64,000 nt of DNA, taken from NCBI GenBank assembly GCA_963920705.1, contig OY987236.1, forward strand, positions 7,922,190 to 7,986,189, written 5' to 3'. The notes beneath the pieces were generated by a model. The model searched no databases. It saw only the letters and a program-made list of their open reading frames with translations, and was not told the origin of the DNA. This DNA is from Odiellus spinosus. Lineage: Eukaryota; Arthropoda; Arachnida; Opiliones; Phalangiidae. The position numbers were made by a program, and so were the translations under genes. Of this stretch, positions 40,830-53,180 are shown one piece after another (position 1 is the stretch's first letter; the number at the start of each line of letters is the position of its first letter).

Positions 40830-42198
40830 CTAATTTTTTAAATTTTTATTGTTTAGTCGTTTTCTAAAATTGTACTCATTTCCCGAGCCTTTTCGGCGAT
40901 CAATTTCCCGAGGTATTTGAGTAGGATTATTTAATTTATCTTGTAATTGTAACGCGAGTTGAAAATCGGCTTTTTCTTGTTCTAATTTTTGTAGGTATGT
41001 AGTTTGTAATTCCATTTCTAAGCAATTATCCAAATCTGATTGGCAAGCCTTGGAAGAATGCTCTTTTTCAGAGTTTCCATTTTTGGCCTCTTGATTTTTC
41101 CCAGTTTTGCCACCCTTTTTAGGCGAAGGTTGAAAGTTTTTGACGCTGGTTTTTATCAGATTAGAATTTTCTCTTAGCGGATAAATTTCTATTTGTTCTT
41201 CGGTACAAAGTCTTTTGGCTGTCGAGCTATCTTTGCTCATTTTCTCTCGTACTATGTCTCTAATCCTAGAGTTTTCTTGTTGGGCATTTTCGTCATCAAA
41301 ATTTAATCTTCTAGCTTTGGAAAGTATCACGTCTGGTTTCAATACTTTGCCATCAGGTAATTTTTTAGGTGGTGTTAATGGTGCGGCGTTGATAGGCTTG
41401 AAATGAGATAATTCCTGAGTGATGCTGTCTGAACTATCGACGCTTGAACTTCTTGGTTTAGAAGAAGAAGTGGAGGAACAAGAAGGTAGATTAGGATCAA
41501 CTTCGATTCTCGCCCTTTTAGGATATGTGGGCTTAAAAGATGAACGTGAACTTTCATTTGTTGAAGTTCCTTCTTGTTTAAGTAAACTCTTTATGAATTC
41601 TTCACTAGCTCTTTCTCTTCTAAGTTTTTCTTTCTCATCCTCTTCTTTCAACTATAAGATGATTACAAATTAGTCCTCTATTGTCAAGTTTTAAAATTAT
41701 AATTATATACTTTTCTAAGCATTTCATCAAATTCAATTTTGATTTCTCCAGGTTGACAGATGGTAGAAGCGATACTTTTTCCTTCAGAGTCGTTAGAATC
41801 TAGCAGAGATTAAAATCAAAAATTAACAATTTTTATTATGTAGTTCAACATTGAAACTCTGTGCTTTTCTATAATATACCCGGATCTTCAGCGGAGGATT
41901 CAATATCGTCATTCAACCTTTTCTGCACTTCATTAGGAAACTGCCTTTGTATCTCTTCCCAACGTACCGTGTCAACCAGCATTCCTTTACGTTTTGCTTT
42001 GCGGGCCCAGGAAGACAATCTCATTCGGCACAAAGGACACTGAAAGCTGGTGAGTTCGCAATTTGTCTCGAAGCAGCTTAAGCACAAATTGTGTTTGCAG
42101 GGTAATTTGACCGGATGGATTAAAATTTCTAGGCATATTGTACACTTAACATCAGCCAAATTCAATTTCAATGATCGTTTTCGAGAATTTCTTGGCAT
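40830..42198 (-). CDS. RNF168: RNF168/RNF169-like RING-type ubiquitin ligase
   Basis: Three minus-strand exons: 42198-41880, 41799-41711 and 41651-40830, giving 409 residues with consistent phases. Near the N-terminus is a C3HC4 RING (CTICLEILIHPVKLPCKHNL, then CLSCF and CPLC), followed by the basic SSWARKAKRKG typical of RNF168. A central ERASEEFIKSLLKQE matches the UMI ubiquitin-binding motif. The C-terminus DFQLALQLQDKL then RRKGSGNEYNFRKR matches MIU2 plus its LRM2 targeting motif. In vertebrates RNF168 ubiquitylates H2A Lys13/15 at DNA breaks and reads the mark. The MIU1 of human RNF168 is not evident, so the layout is closer to RNF169, but the RING-flanking basic patch looks RNF168-like. 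It may represent the pre-duplication form. Confidence 0.92.
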
Positions 42199-42893
42199 GA
42201 TGAATTTAGGTTATTGTTATTTCAAGTTAAGAGAAATTTAGTCTTCCAAAAACTAAACAAAAGTATACGAAATGTAAACAAATTTTAACTTTTACGCTGC
42301 CATCAATCCAAAAATAATAATAGCGCATCAATCCAAAAAAAACACTTGACCTAAAGTTTTTCCCGCCAAATTCTATTGGCGCGTATGTCAAGGTTCAAAG
42401 GTCAGATTCGCTTGAGGGATTTTTGAATTTAAGTTTATCTTATCTCTTCGGAGAAAAAAATTCCATAATTTTTACTGAAAAGTTTGTGAGAAATTTTGGT
42501 TTCTATAATTTAATCAACTTAATTGTTTAGTATAATTGCAATTAATTTTTTTATTTATGTTTTTAATTTTTACATACTTCCGATTGATCAAAATGATCAC
42601 CAGGGGGTTTAGAAATCTTTTCATTTTCACACATGGTAGCCATTTTCTACGACGTTTTAGAGGTGTGGAACGGAATTTTAGTTAAAATTAGTTAGATTTT
42701 AAATTTATTATCGGGTGAAATTATGTTTTTACTAAATAATGGATAGAACGTTCTTTAAATAACGAAAAAATGTTAATCGCGTCTATTAGATGCTAGACCC
42801 TAGGTCGCAAATCTTGTCCAACGACAAGGTTCAAGGGCTGCAAGTCCTAACCAAAGGGCAAAGGCCCGTTTTTTAAGTATTTCTATTTTTATA
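42199..42893. promoter_or_regulatory. Divergent promoter between the RNF168-like gene and TSC22
   Basis: The 695 bp separate start codons that diverge. The sequence is AT-rich with no clear TATA element for either gene. It includes TTGGCGCG near 42378 (E2F-like) and CCATTTTC near 42643 (YY1-like on one strand). Assignments rest on motif resemblance only. Confidence 0.4.
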
Positions 42894-44506
42894 ATGGCTG
42901 ACAGATATAGGGTGGGAGATAACGTTTCAAATACCAAAGAAATTACGCATTTTGCCACACCGGCACCCGAAACGGCTAGCGAAAACGCTTACGTAGAAAC
43001 CTTACCTGGCGATCCACGCAGTAGACCAGTACTTACTGCCACAGAGTTCAGTAGCAACAACAGTCACAAGAAGAAATCTACGTCCTTTCAAATAACTAGC
43101 GTAACCGTTCAAGGTTCTCGTTTGGGAAACGATACAGGAGACGATAGCGCTGATGATTTAGACGAAAGTCATACTGAAGATATCAGTTCCGACGTCCTCG
43201 ATTGTTCCAAAACTACAGACTTGGATAATGAGTTAGTGTCATCGGATAATAGTAACGCGAACGTCGAAGATTTTGGCCTTTCCAGCCTAGTTTTACCCTC
43301 GATACAACCCATTTCCACCAAACCAGGAGACTCGTCGGTGAATTTTACCGTGCCACTTACTATTGGAGTCAGTCCTGATCATTTTACTGACGTAACTATA
43401 GAGCCCAATGTCACAAATACGGGTGTAACCCTAGTGACAACCACTACATCACCCCCTGGAGTGACTGCTCAAGTCCCCATGGTAAATTCGATGCCTGATC
43501 ATTGGCAGCATAGGTTTAAAGTAGTTAAAATTGTTAGTAGTGAACCCTTTAAACGCGGGCGCTGGTTGTGTATGGATTTTACAGATCCACCAGCTATTCA
43601 CAATGAACCAAAAGCCGACACTACGGAAGTTAACCTACAAAACAACTCCACCGAACCACTACCTATCCAGAACTCTATAAACATTTTGACTACGGTGGAA
43701 CCATCTAGTGACAAACAAAATGCTGGCGGTGGGGTTACTCACGTGTATGAGTTCCCAGTCAATCAGTCTTTACCAGGAAGCATAGCGGTCAAGTTAAACT
43801 CTAATCAAGCAGCCTCTCAACCCGTTTACAGCATTTTAGTACCAGTTAGTTCAGCGCCTGTGGCTAATTCAGTACAAGCGCCTAATTTAACTACTACGGC
43901 TGCTACTGGCGTGCAAACAGGGTCAAGCATTGTTGCACCTGCCAGTTCCGTAGCCCAAAATGTCGGAGTACAAACGGCTCCTGTGACCGTCATCTCTTCC
44001 TCGCAACCTCCCGTAACTACTATCACTACTACCGCTGTATTGCCAAATCCGAATAATAGCATTCCTGCCTCAAATATTCAACAACAACAAATGATGGGAT
44101 CTAGTACAGTGGTTGTCTCTAACCCAAGCGTGGTTCAAATCAATCAAGCTCCTCCGCCGACGCAACTGCCCCAGACTAGTAACGTTGCTTTACAACAACA
44201 AACCCAAGATTTAAATCAATTGCCGCAACAGAAACCCGTAGTTTCAAATATTCCTGTTGTTCAAGCGACTAGTCTACCACCGCCAATTTCTTCCGAAATG
44301 AACAATTTAATTGTCAATGTTTCGAGTGCCGTGTGTGAATCTAGTCAGCCAACATTGGCTGCTCAGCAGCAAAAAAACAATTTGGATGCCAATACCAATA
44401 TAGCAGCGTCGGCTTCAGTTATTTCTAACAACCAGTCACCACTTCTTGAAATGCTACCGGATGCCCTTGGAACTAAAGCTCTGCAGGACGGAGATGATCC
44501 TGAAAG
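42894..44506 (+). CDS. TSC22D: TSC22 domain family, long-isoform first exon (partial gene)
   Basis: One long exon encodes 537 residues and ends at donor GAAAG/GTAGGC in phase 2. It carries the two motifs known only in long TSC22D/Bunched-A isoforms: motif 1, HKKKSTSFQITSV with DDSADDLDESHTEDISSDVL; and motif 2, HWQHRFKVVKIVSSEPFKRG followed by RWLCMDF. In Drosophila, the long isoform drives growth and motif 2 binds Madm (NRBP). The rest is low-complexity Ser/Thr/Gln/Pro sequence, as in the family. The C-terminal TSC box and leucine zipper that dimerise the protein are not found up to 64000, so later exons lie outside. Reading on past the donor gives a stop within one codon, supporting the splice. 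Confidence 0.92.
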
Positions 44507-47039
44507 GTAGGCGCAATTAATTTCATATCCAGTGCTGATTAATTCATTGTTTAGTAAATAGAGCAAAGGTTGTCTCGAGAAACAGTGTAGTTTATGGGTA
44601 GAAACACTTTTTTTTACATTGTTTTACTGGAACTAAGAAGGTTTAAAACATCCAACCCAATTGTGAGACAGCAAAATATCAAAGGGGGAATGAAACCCAC
44701 ATTGTTCCCTCCTTACCAAGGGAGCATTTGTAAGGGTAATGCTGTTAACTCCCTCATTATGAGGTGAGTGATCAGCGATAGGAGCCTATGACCTTTCAAG
44801 ATCACCCTTGACGACTCCCCTATAGTTTTTTTGCCATTGATTTGATTATGTATCAGAATTTAAGCCATTTTCAAAGTTGAGAAATTTAACATTTACTTAA
44901 GTCACGAGTTCGAATAATCTTTATTATTTAGAAAGTGTATTAGGATCATCTTAAGTTAAAGTTGGAGCATCTTTCTTGTGTTAATATAGGAAAGATATAT
45001 TTTTGGGTGGGTGATAATTTTATGGTATTGTTATTTTAGTTTTAATTCTCTTAAATTAGTGGAAGGTTTCGAAGAACTTAGTCATATTATTGCGTATTTA
45101 GTTTAGTTTGCAATAGAGGAGTATTTAAAAAAATTTATGAAACAATTTAGTTCATGGCACACAATTGTTTCATGTTCTATTGCTGAGATTTGTGAATGTG
45201 TCATTGACTTGTGGAATCTCTAGGGGTAAGGGAGCTTGCTCTACAATTTTCTCCCCTCTCTCTTTGGTATTTGGAAAGTAGACTTCTCCCAGACAGTACA
45301 AAGGTGAAAAAAATGTTTGGGTTCATAAATTGAGAGGAAGGGAACAGAGAAAATTGCATTTTTTCTTTTTTGTGTGTTATGGCTCATGGGAGGGGAGGGA
45401 GGAATACCGAAAATTCTAGTTTTTTGTTGTAGTGTATTCTTTTCAACGCTTTTATTTAGTATACAATGCTAATAATAACTCCTGGGGATTTCAAATCAAT
45501 GAATTATATTAAGTTAAAGCCCATGGTTTATTAAGTTTTGTACATCTCGAAAGGAAATCAAGTTCAGGATTAATTTAAGATTCAAACTTAGCATTTTGAA
45601 TTTAATCTTAAAACTTTAATTAGTTTAAAAGTTATCGACAAGCTGACAGTAAACTACATAAATGTTAAAATCTCCTAAATTACTACATTGCTACTGAGTT
45701 CGATACATAACCCAACCTAATATATGGGATTTTAAGAAGGAAATTTTCTGAAACTTCCGCTGGCTGTAGATTTTTTAGTATTAATCATCGTTATTTAGTC
45801 CGTTTATGGGCATTTCCCTAGGTGATCTATAAATATCAACCTGTATTTTATGATATCAGATTAATATCTTTATTTCACACAAAATCTACATATTAGGCAC
45901 AGTATAAATTAAAAATCCATTTAACTAGCATTTTTTTCCGTAGTAGTAAATTTTACATTTCTCCATGCTATTTAAAGATTTCTACAAGTATGTAAGGGGG
46001 GGGGGGATGAAATATCATATTTTTCCGTCGAGTCATTTTCTAATCACGCGTATTTTTGACAACTCAAGGTTGGACTGTATATTTTAAAGTTTCTTAGTTT
46101 ACTCGAAAGAGGCCGCTAGTGTCTCTATTTCTCAAAATCGAAACTCTCTCTTTCCCGCAAAAAAAAATGCGCGTAATAATTGCGCCAAAAATTAAAATAT
46201 CTGTGATACTTAAACCCCTGCAAGTTACGTGAAAGTTTGTAAACCCAAATTTAGTATATCTTTTAAAGAATGAAAACCATATTCGGGGTTCTCTTGTGGA
46301 AATTTTCAGTTAATTTGCTTAAAAATGCCCTTAAATATATATAAAATAAATATTCCAGGCTTCTAAGCCTTGGCTATAACCTGATTAAAATAGGGTTAGG
46401 TAAATAAGGGCACCCCGTGTTTTAGAGATAAGTATTTCAACAATTCCCGGCCTATTTGTGACTGATGTCACGCGGTTTTAGTGGCAAGTGTCCAATATTT
46501 TCGAAGAAGCCCTCCTCCTTTCGCCTGAGATGACAAATTGGCTTAAGATATTTCTTAGAACCTCAGGTACCTAGTAGAACTTCCTTTCTTAAAAATAAAT
46601 CTCTACCCCGAATCTAAACTGATGGTTTCGCTTATCTTCCGTCTAATCCCCGAGAAGAGTTGAATGTACTATGTTTTTCAAGCTTATAAATCAGCGCGTA
46701 CGTACAAAAACCCTCTCTAACATCGTTTAGTTTCTTAGGAGATAGACAGGAGCGTATATTTGTACGCGTTGCATTCTCTGGATTTAAAATGAAAAGGGTT
46801 TGTTTTCTAACGTAAAAGGGACTAAACTATATTTTGATTTTACAAAGCTTGGATACTTTTATGTTTAAGGACATTTCTAACTTGAGATCATTCGACTCAT
46901 TTTCCGATTGGAAGATTCGTCGTTTATTAAGCCTCTATATATTTGTTTCCATTCTTGAGCAGCCTCAACTGATAAATTTGCCACTTCCGTGTTACAGAAA
47001 TTATTTATGGTTCTCAATCTTTTATAAATAACCATTAGT

Positions 47040-47290
47040 TCGCTCTACTCAGCTTCGACTGTTTCTGTGAAGCTGTCACCGATTTTTCATGAACTGCAAA
47101 TGGAAATTGAGTAGCATTTTCGGAAAGATCGTTAAAAAACGATTTCAAATATACATAAATAGAAAAATTTCCCCAACAGTTAAAATACATATTTTATAAT
47201 GGCAATTTTTTTATATAAATTTTTAAAATCAAAATTTCCCCCAATACTACGGCATTACCATAGTCACGTGGCTATTGTATGGCCTACGCG
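47040..47290. repeat. Dispersed repeat, inverted copy of 6940-7115
   Basis: The block with GAGTAGCATTTTCGGAAAGA and TCGTTAAAAAACGATT is the inverse of TCTTTCCGAAAATGCTACTC near 7068-7095. The adjoining CATAGTCACGTGGCTAT also recurs inverted as ACCACGTGACCATAGT near 6940. Two copies 40 kb apart in opposite orientation point to an interspersed element of at least 250 bp with undefined ends. Confidence 0.6.
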
Positions 47291-47403
47291 CGTTAAATAT
47301 TCTGGTTACATGTCAAGGATCTGTTTATGATTGGTTGATAAATTATTTGTAACATAATTATTATGAACAGAAAATATATTTGCCTACAGATTAAATTTTT
47401 TCC

Positions 47404-47555
47404 GAGGGGGCAGACACTCGCGAACTCGGGTGTACAAAATTTTGGAACTCTTTGCACTATCGAAGCTGAACTCGGAGTTCATAAGAGTTCCAACTCAATG
47501 CACTGTTAAAGCTGAACTCAGGTGTACAGCGCATTCAAGAGTGTCTGACCCCTCG
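47404..47555. mobile_element. 152 bp MITE with GAGGGGGCAGACACTC termini
   Basis: The left end is GAGGGGGCAGACACTCG and the right end GAGTGTCTGACCCCTCG, inverse to each other. The flanks are a perfect 9 bp direct repeat ATTTTTTCC (47395-47403 and 47556-47564). The interior contains two direct copies of GCTGAACTC and AGAGTTCCAACTC-like blocks. Termini and duplication length suggest a hAT-like origin, shared with 14225-14584. Confidence 0.8.
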
Positions 47556-48611
47556 ATTTTTTCCCATATTCTGAGTTAACTATCAACCCTATTTGATAAA
47601 CTCTGTCAAATAAAAAGTGGGAATTTCTAAGAGCTCGCCATAAGAATAAATTCACGAGAAAATATTAAAATTGGTCAGGAAAATTATTTTGTAATTGTCA
47701 GGGAAAACCTGGAAGGCAAAATTTTGTAGGAACCCTGTTTAAGGGTTCAAAGCTACCTATAATTTTAGATCATAACACTTATTTCATGAGGTTTTGAGTG
47801 GGAGCCCTGTCTTCGAAGATGAAGACTATATTTTTACTGTTATAATGTTTTATGGGAATGTAAATATATCTCGAATCTTTTTTTTAAACAATCTTCCAAA
47901 AATCTAATCAAATTACATTTGCATTGCGTGATTAATCGGAGACGGCATTACTTGAATCATGATTTCTAAATGACCTTTTAATACTCAAAGTTACTCTAAG
48001 AGTTGTTGCAAAATTGGAACGAATTAAGTAGAGGGTATAATATTAGGCATATCTTATTACTTGTTTTACTTATAATTTCCATTTACATTGAACCTGGTAG
48101 GAACCGCCTAAGGTTAGTTAAAAACCGCTTTTACATTTTCTTATTTTTTGAAAAACTGGGGTGATAGCAAAATTATGAGGTTTTATTGATTACAAAATGT
48201 AGCTTAAATAAAAATTAGCTAAACTTTGAAAACAATATTTGATAGTATCAGATATATATTACAGTAACATATTTTTTTATGTTTTCCAGGTTTCATAAAA
48301 ACCTGGAAATATTAAGGAATTTGAATGTTGACATAAAATCAGTGAAAATCCTAATTTCCCATAAATCAGAGGTGTATGCAAGTACTTGTACTTGATCATA
48401 AACTTCAATCAGCTAAATCAAAAGTCTATCACTTATTACTCCATAAAAGTAAACAACACCCCGTCGTTTAATACCGTCAGCAAAGGTCTAGTTTTATGTC
48501 ATAGTACATCAATTAAAAATAGCCAAAAAAGTCATCACCCCTGACTGGCTCGAGTGGTTTGGAGTCTTTGGACTCTTCCTATATTTTGGACGGAATTTAG
48601 GCGGCTATACC

Positions 48612-48912
48612 ATGGATTAATCAACCTCACAGGGAGAATTCACTCTGGTACGATTTGCTTTACTAGTAGTTGAAGATGTTTGTTTCAATGCCAGACATTT
48701 TATCCGGCCCCTTAATTTTACCCCCTTACCGATACAAATCCGGAAGTAATCCATGAGAGCATCGTCTGCTTTAGAGTTTTTTTCCCCTTCAATATTTCAC
48801 CCCGCGTATCGGTAGCTAGAAACTTCCGGTGTAGACAATTTTTGTCACAAGGGTGCGATTCGAACAATCATTTTACCAGAGTGAATTATCCCTGTGAGGT
48901 TGATTAATCCAT
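48612..48912. mobile_element. 301 bp MITE with about 38 bp inverted termini and 9 bp TSD
   Basis: The left terminus ATGGATTAATCAACCTCACA and following GGGAGAATTCACTCTGGTA recur inverted at the right with one or two changes. The flanks are direct repeats GGCTATACC at 48603-48611 and 48913-48921. A second inner inverted pair (ACCGATACAAATCCGGAAGT against ACTTCCGG near 48825) makes it a nested fold-back. It has no coding capacity. A 9 bp duplication fits Mutator-like or related families. Confidence 0.85.
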
Positions 48913-49676
48913 GGCTATACCGTCTTTCTCAAAACTCCGGAATTTCTCCAAAGAGTGGCGCTTCATATTTTACTATTTACACCAACTGCGGCCGCTAGAG
49001 TGTCTCGAATCAGAATCTACCGGTATAGTTACCTGCCCCTTTTGGCTAAATTCATAGTTTGATTAGAATTTCTTTAAAACATTTGGTGCGCCTTGAAATA
49101 TCATTGAAAATTCATTGGTAGAACCTTGAAAGATTAGTCAAATTGGTTTGTATATGAAGCCTGTATGAAGTTATGTCCTAATATTATGGGCGGCAAGCAG
49201 TCTCGTGTAGTCGAGGGAGAAAGATTACCAAAATTTCTAAATTTATTTTTTGGCAATATGACCAAAGCTAGCTGAGCGCGAATTGTTACGTTTTGTTAAA
49301 TTTCTTATTTAAAAAAGTAGTCTTTGGCAACTTTCTCACTATTAACACACGAGTAAAGACCAGACCATAATTACTTATTAGCCTCGTTACCCTCCTCGAA
49401 TCTTAAACCTTGATATAAATCATTTCGTAATCATATTTACGCAATATCATACCATAATAATTATTCGCTAAAAAAAGTGGGCCTGTTTTATCATATTTTA
49501 AAAAATGATAATTATGATTTAAAACTTCTATGACGTTCATGGGCGTTTTCAAACTAAAATTATTTTTATATAATATTTTATATTAATATTTGTTTAAAGG
49601 TTAAGTGTCCCGCTATTAAAAACTTAAAGGGAACTTGAATTTCTTTTTAAAATCACCATTCGAGTACTTTTTACAA

Positions 49677-49808
49677 TTTTTAGACACGTTCTTGGTATTT
49701 AAATTAATTTCTAAAGTTTGGTCAAATTTGAATTTCAACCAATCATATTATAATTTTTTTTTCACTAAACTTTAGAAATTAATTTAAACACCAAAAACGT
49801 GTCTAAAA
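49677..49808. repeat. Fold-back element with about 45 bp arms
   Basis: AGACACGTTCTTGGTATTTA followed by AATTAATTTCTAAAGTTT is repeated inverted as AAACTTTAGAAATTAATTTA and AACACCAAAAACGTGTCT. The spacer is about 40 bp. The outer boundaries are not marked by a clear target duplication. Confidence 0.75.
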
Positions 49809-51326
49809 TTCGATAGTATTGTGAGATAGTCAATAGTTGATGGGGGCAATGCCATTTCGGTATGGAAAATTAGGAGAAACTTGCCCTCTGCCATATATTA
49901 TGGTGCTCCTAAGATAACCAAATTTCATAAACAGACGAAACATAAATTTGTAGGTTTACTTTCCCTTTAAAGAAATAAACTAGTTTTATATATAATGATT
50001 TTATAATTTGGTTCCCAAGGTCCGTTTACAAAACGCGAAAAGATTAAGCTGATTAATACATAATGTTTAATCTCATAGAGAACAAAATATACATTGACAT
50101 CGCCGTATGATCTGTAAACCCTATTGGTTTTCAAAGTCCCGCGTGAATTTTTGCACGTGTTTTAAAAAGTTGTACTGTCTTTGCTGACGTCATTAACTTA
50201 CGTACTGTTTGAGATAGGATTAAATATTAATTGCTATTTTTAGATAGCCTGATTGTAAATCGAAAGACAGGGTTGTCGTTTTTTAATTCTTCACCCACTT
50301 TCACCCTAACATATCCCAATCTATATTTAAATCGCTCGTAATATTTTTAAGCGCATAGCATCTTCATAAATCGCTTTATTGTAGTTTCATCAGTAGATTG
50401 TTGAAGCCGAATCGGAAAAGTCAGGGAATTTGAATCTGAAAAAACTGTGGCAACCCTGTCTGATGTTAAATTGGCTATGAAATTTCCGGGGCTTCAACCT
50501 AGGAGATCCCTGAAATCCAAGTTTGGTTCCTAAAGAATCCTAAATTTCCATAATTTCAGGAAATATCTAAATAGTCTGAGTTCTTCCACTTTGAGTGATG
50601 GTTCAAAATACAAAAATTTATTCCCGTGATAGGAGGAATCTTTAGAATATAATCTTTTCACGAAAATAATTAGTGTTTTGTCGAAAGGTGGCGCCACGAA
50701 ACCTAACGAACTAGGGTAAATGATCAATGATAAGTGATTATGAATATCTCGTTTATTATTTCAATGGATCCTAATTTGGGTCATAATCTTTAGATTTTGG
50801 TCCCTTTATTTTGGTTTTATTTTCGTTTTTTGATGGGAGCCCTTCATTTCTCATTCATCACCACTTTAAACTTTTCAAATTCTTCTTTTTTGTATTAAAG
50901 CTTTAAGGATTATCCCAAGGTTGTATAGAAAAGCTTCAAATATTAGGAAATATACAAAATATCGTGCGAGTTAAAATCGACGAAGGTTAGCAAAAAAAAA
51001 CCTCCGAAAGACATTCTATATAATGAATATTGACGTCAGAAATTCTTTTTATTTCCAAAGTGGAAAGAGTCTAAAACCATTTAAGTATATTTTTAGTTTA
51101 TTTTTCAATGTTAGGGCGGTTGGCGGCCGTCAAATAGATTTTTATATTTTGAAACTTAAAAAGTTAGAAGTTCATCCTCTTTTAATAAGGTTGAAGTTTC
51201 GCGAGCGTCGCTCAAAAATAAACATATTAAGTTAAAATTGAGGAAGACCCAGTCAAAAGACTATTCTCAATGAATGATTTGATTTATTTCAACTGTCAAG
51301 ATTTTATAGACAATTCTAGCTCTGTC

Positions 51327-51704
51327 TTAAAGGGAGAATGCAACCTAACATCGATTCCTTATCGGTTAAATATGCCTAATCCAAGATTAAAAAAAAATTA
51401 CAAACGAATATTAACAAGAAAGAAGTTTAAAATTTATCATATAGGCTTAGCTGGATTCATGGAGATATCCTGAACTCCCCGTATAAGGACTAGCGACCAA
51501 TGACATTGATCATGAAGATCCTGGATTACCGATATAAGAGCCATCGATCAATGTCATTGGTCGCTAGTCCTTATATGGGGAGTTCATGTGATCTCCATGA
51601 ATCCAGCTAAGCCTATTTTAATGGCAACTTTTAAATTTTTTTACTGTTGAATTAGGCCTATTTAAACGATAAGGAATCAATTTTAGGTTGAATTCTCCCT
51701 TTAA
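51327..51704. mobile_element. 378 bp full-length TTAA-family MITE
   Basis: TTAA-AGGGAGAATGCAACCTAA at the left pairs with GGTTGAATTCTCCCT-TTAA at the right, and TCGATTCCTTATC with GATAAGGAATCA further in. The inner hairpin (51442-51617) pairs TAGGCTTAGCTGGATTCATG with CATGAATCCAGCTAAGCCTA and contains GCGACCAATG with its inverse. TTAA at both ends fits piggyBac-type insertion. There is no transposase. Confidence 0.85.
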
Positions 51705-52345
51705 CATAATTTAAAATATATATTAGGGTAGATTTGTTGGGAAGCCAAGGTTTGTTTTTTGCGTTATAATCTTTTTCTTAAGCTTATTATACGCGTCGTC
51801 TTAATCCAAATTTATGATACAATAGTTTTATTTAAAGCAGCGAGAAAATTAGCGGTAATATATTATCTCTTATCTTCCAAAACATTTCTAAAACTTAAAC
51901 AATTTTGTTTTTGTGTTTAAATAATTATGATACATGGTCATATAGATAATTACTTGATAATACAGCCATGTTAACATGAAGCTAGAAATTCCTAAGCTAT
52001 ATCAAGAACTAATTAATAATAGAGACTTCTCTACACTACAGTCCAATTACATTTTCCTGTGATCTAGGGTTTTGTTCATGGTCTTTGTTAGATCATAAAT
52101 TCTATGAAATATCAGTATAATATCTCAAAATACTCTTGATAAGGTCTTATAAATATTGTTTTGGAGTAATCTAAAATTAGACATTCTTTATGATAGTTTT
52201 AATCTTTAGAACTAGTTTGGAATAACTTTTTTTGTTTTATTTTTTATCCTAAATTTTATCCGAACCATATTCCAACCATTTCTATTTACACATTCATTAC
52301 GATGACTGAATCCCAATTTTCCATTGATTTTTCCCGTATTTTTAA

Positions 52346-52617
52346 ATGAAACTCGACCGTAACTGCGTCAGTATTTACTCTCTGGCCAATCATTTGTGTC
52401 TGGCATCTGGCTTCGGTCAATTGCCCGCCAATCAAGAGTTTGCTGAGGTGGCGACCCGAGAAATGGCTCCGATCGCGGCCAATCAGATAAATCGGACTCC
52501 TCAGTGTGTTGTACCGAATACCCCGCCATCTACTTGGCTACCTTCGGCACCTCTTGTTCAAGTCCAAGGCGGATCGACTTACAACAGGGCTGTAATGGTC
52601 GAGTCTTTGACTCTCAG
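52346..52617 (+). CDS. Candidate alternative first exon, possibly of TSC22
   Basis: A 90-codon open frame with high sequence complexity starts MKLDRNCVSIYSLANHLCLA and ends ESLTLR at donor CTCAG/GTACAGTC. The donor leaves phase 2, the same as the TSC22 long exon, so both could splice to one downstream TSC-box exon, the arrangement known for short TSC22 isoforms. I recognise no domain in it. A 15-codon upstream frame starts at 52302 and stops with TGA overlapping this ATG (ATGA), which would limit initiation or require re-initiation. It could instead belong to an unrelated gene continuing past the window. Confidence 0.4.
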
Positions 52618-52765
52618 GTACAGTCACTTGGATTCCGTTTTGTTTGGTCTTTTGCCTTTTGGTTATGTTTCGCACTTTAAAATCCACCGTCATTTCATAT
52701 CGAAAGTGAATTTGGCTTATTAGCTCTACTTTTCGAGGTTTCTATAATCGTGATTAAAGATACGT

Positions 52766-53155
52766 TTAAAGGGAAAATGCAAACTAACATCAAGTGATTT
52801 TTTTTATCGATTCCTTTTTGTTTAAATAGGCCTAATCCACTAGTGAAAACATTTACGAACAAATATTAAACTAGAAATAAATTTAAAACTTGCCCTGAAA
52901 ATAGGCTTAGCGGGATTTATGGAGATCATGATTTCCTCGCGTATAAGGTCTATCGACCAATGGAATGCGATTATAAATCTCGTGGAGACTAGCGTGAACG
53001 ACGGGTCTTTGCTTATTGGTCGCTAGACCTTACACGGAGGCAATTCAGAATCTCCATGAGTCCCGCTAAGCCTATTTTCCGGGTAAGTTTTAAATTTGGT
53101 GGATTAGGCCTATTTAAACGATGTCACTTGTTATTAGGTTGCATTCTCCCTTTAA
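52766..53155. mobile_element. 390 bp full-length TTAA-family MITE
   Basis: TTAA-AGGGAAAATGCAAACTAA at the left pairs with GGTTGCATTCTCCCT-TTAA at the right. Inside, AAATAGGCCTAATCCAC pairs with TGGATTAGGCCTATTTAAAC. The core hairpin begins AATAGGCTTAGCGGGATTTA and ends GAGTCCCGCTAAGCCTATT. It is a sister copy of 51327-51704 and lies 149 bp past the candidate exon. Confidence 0.85.
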
Positions 53156-53180
53156 ACTGTTTCACCTAACGTTGTCAGTA

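Larger units (their letters stand above)
44507..52345. other. Gene-free stretch, probably TSC22 intron
   Basis: About 7.8 kb without any exon I can support. It contains small transposons and inverted repeats listed separately, fragments of a dispersed GTCAGGGAAAACCTGG repeat (about 47696 and 50420) and a repeat shared with 62110-62235. Since the TSC22 exon ends in a donor and no TSC box appears, I interpret this as intron. Confidence 0.55.
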
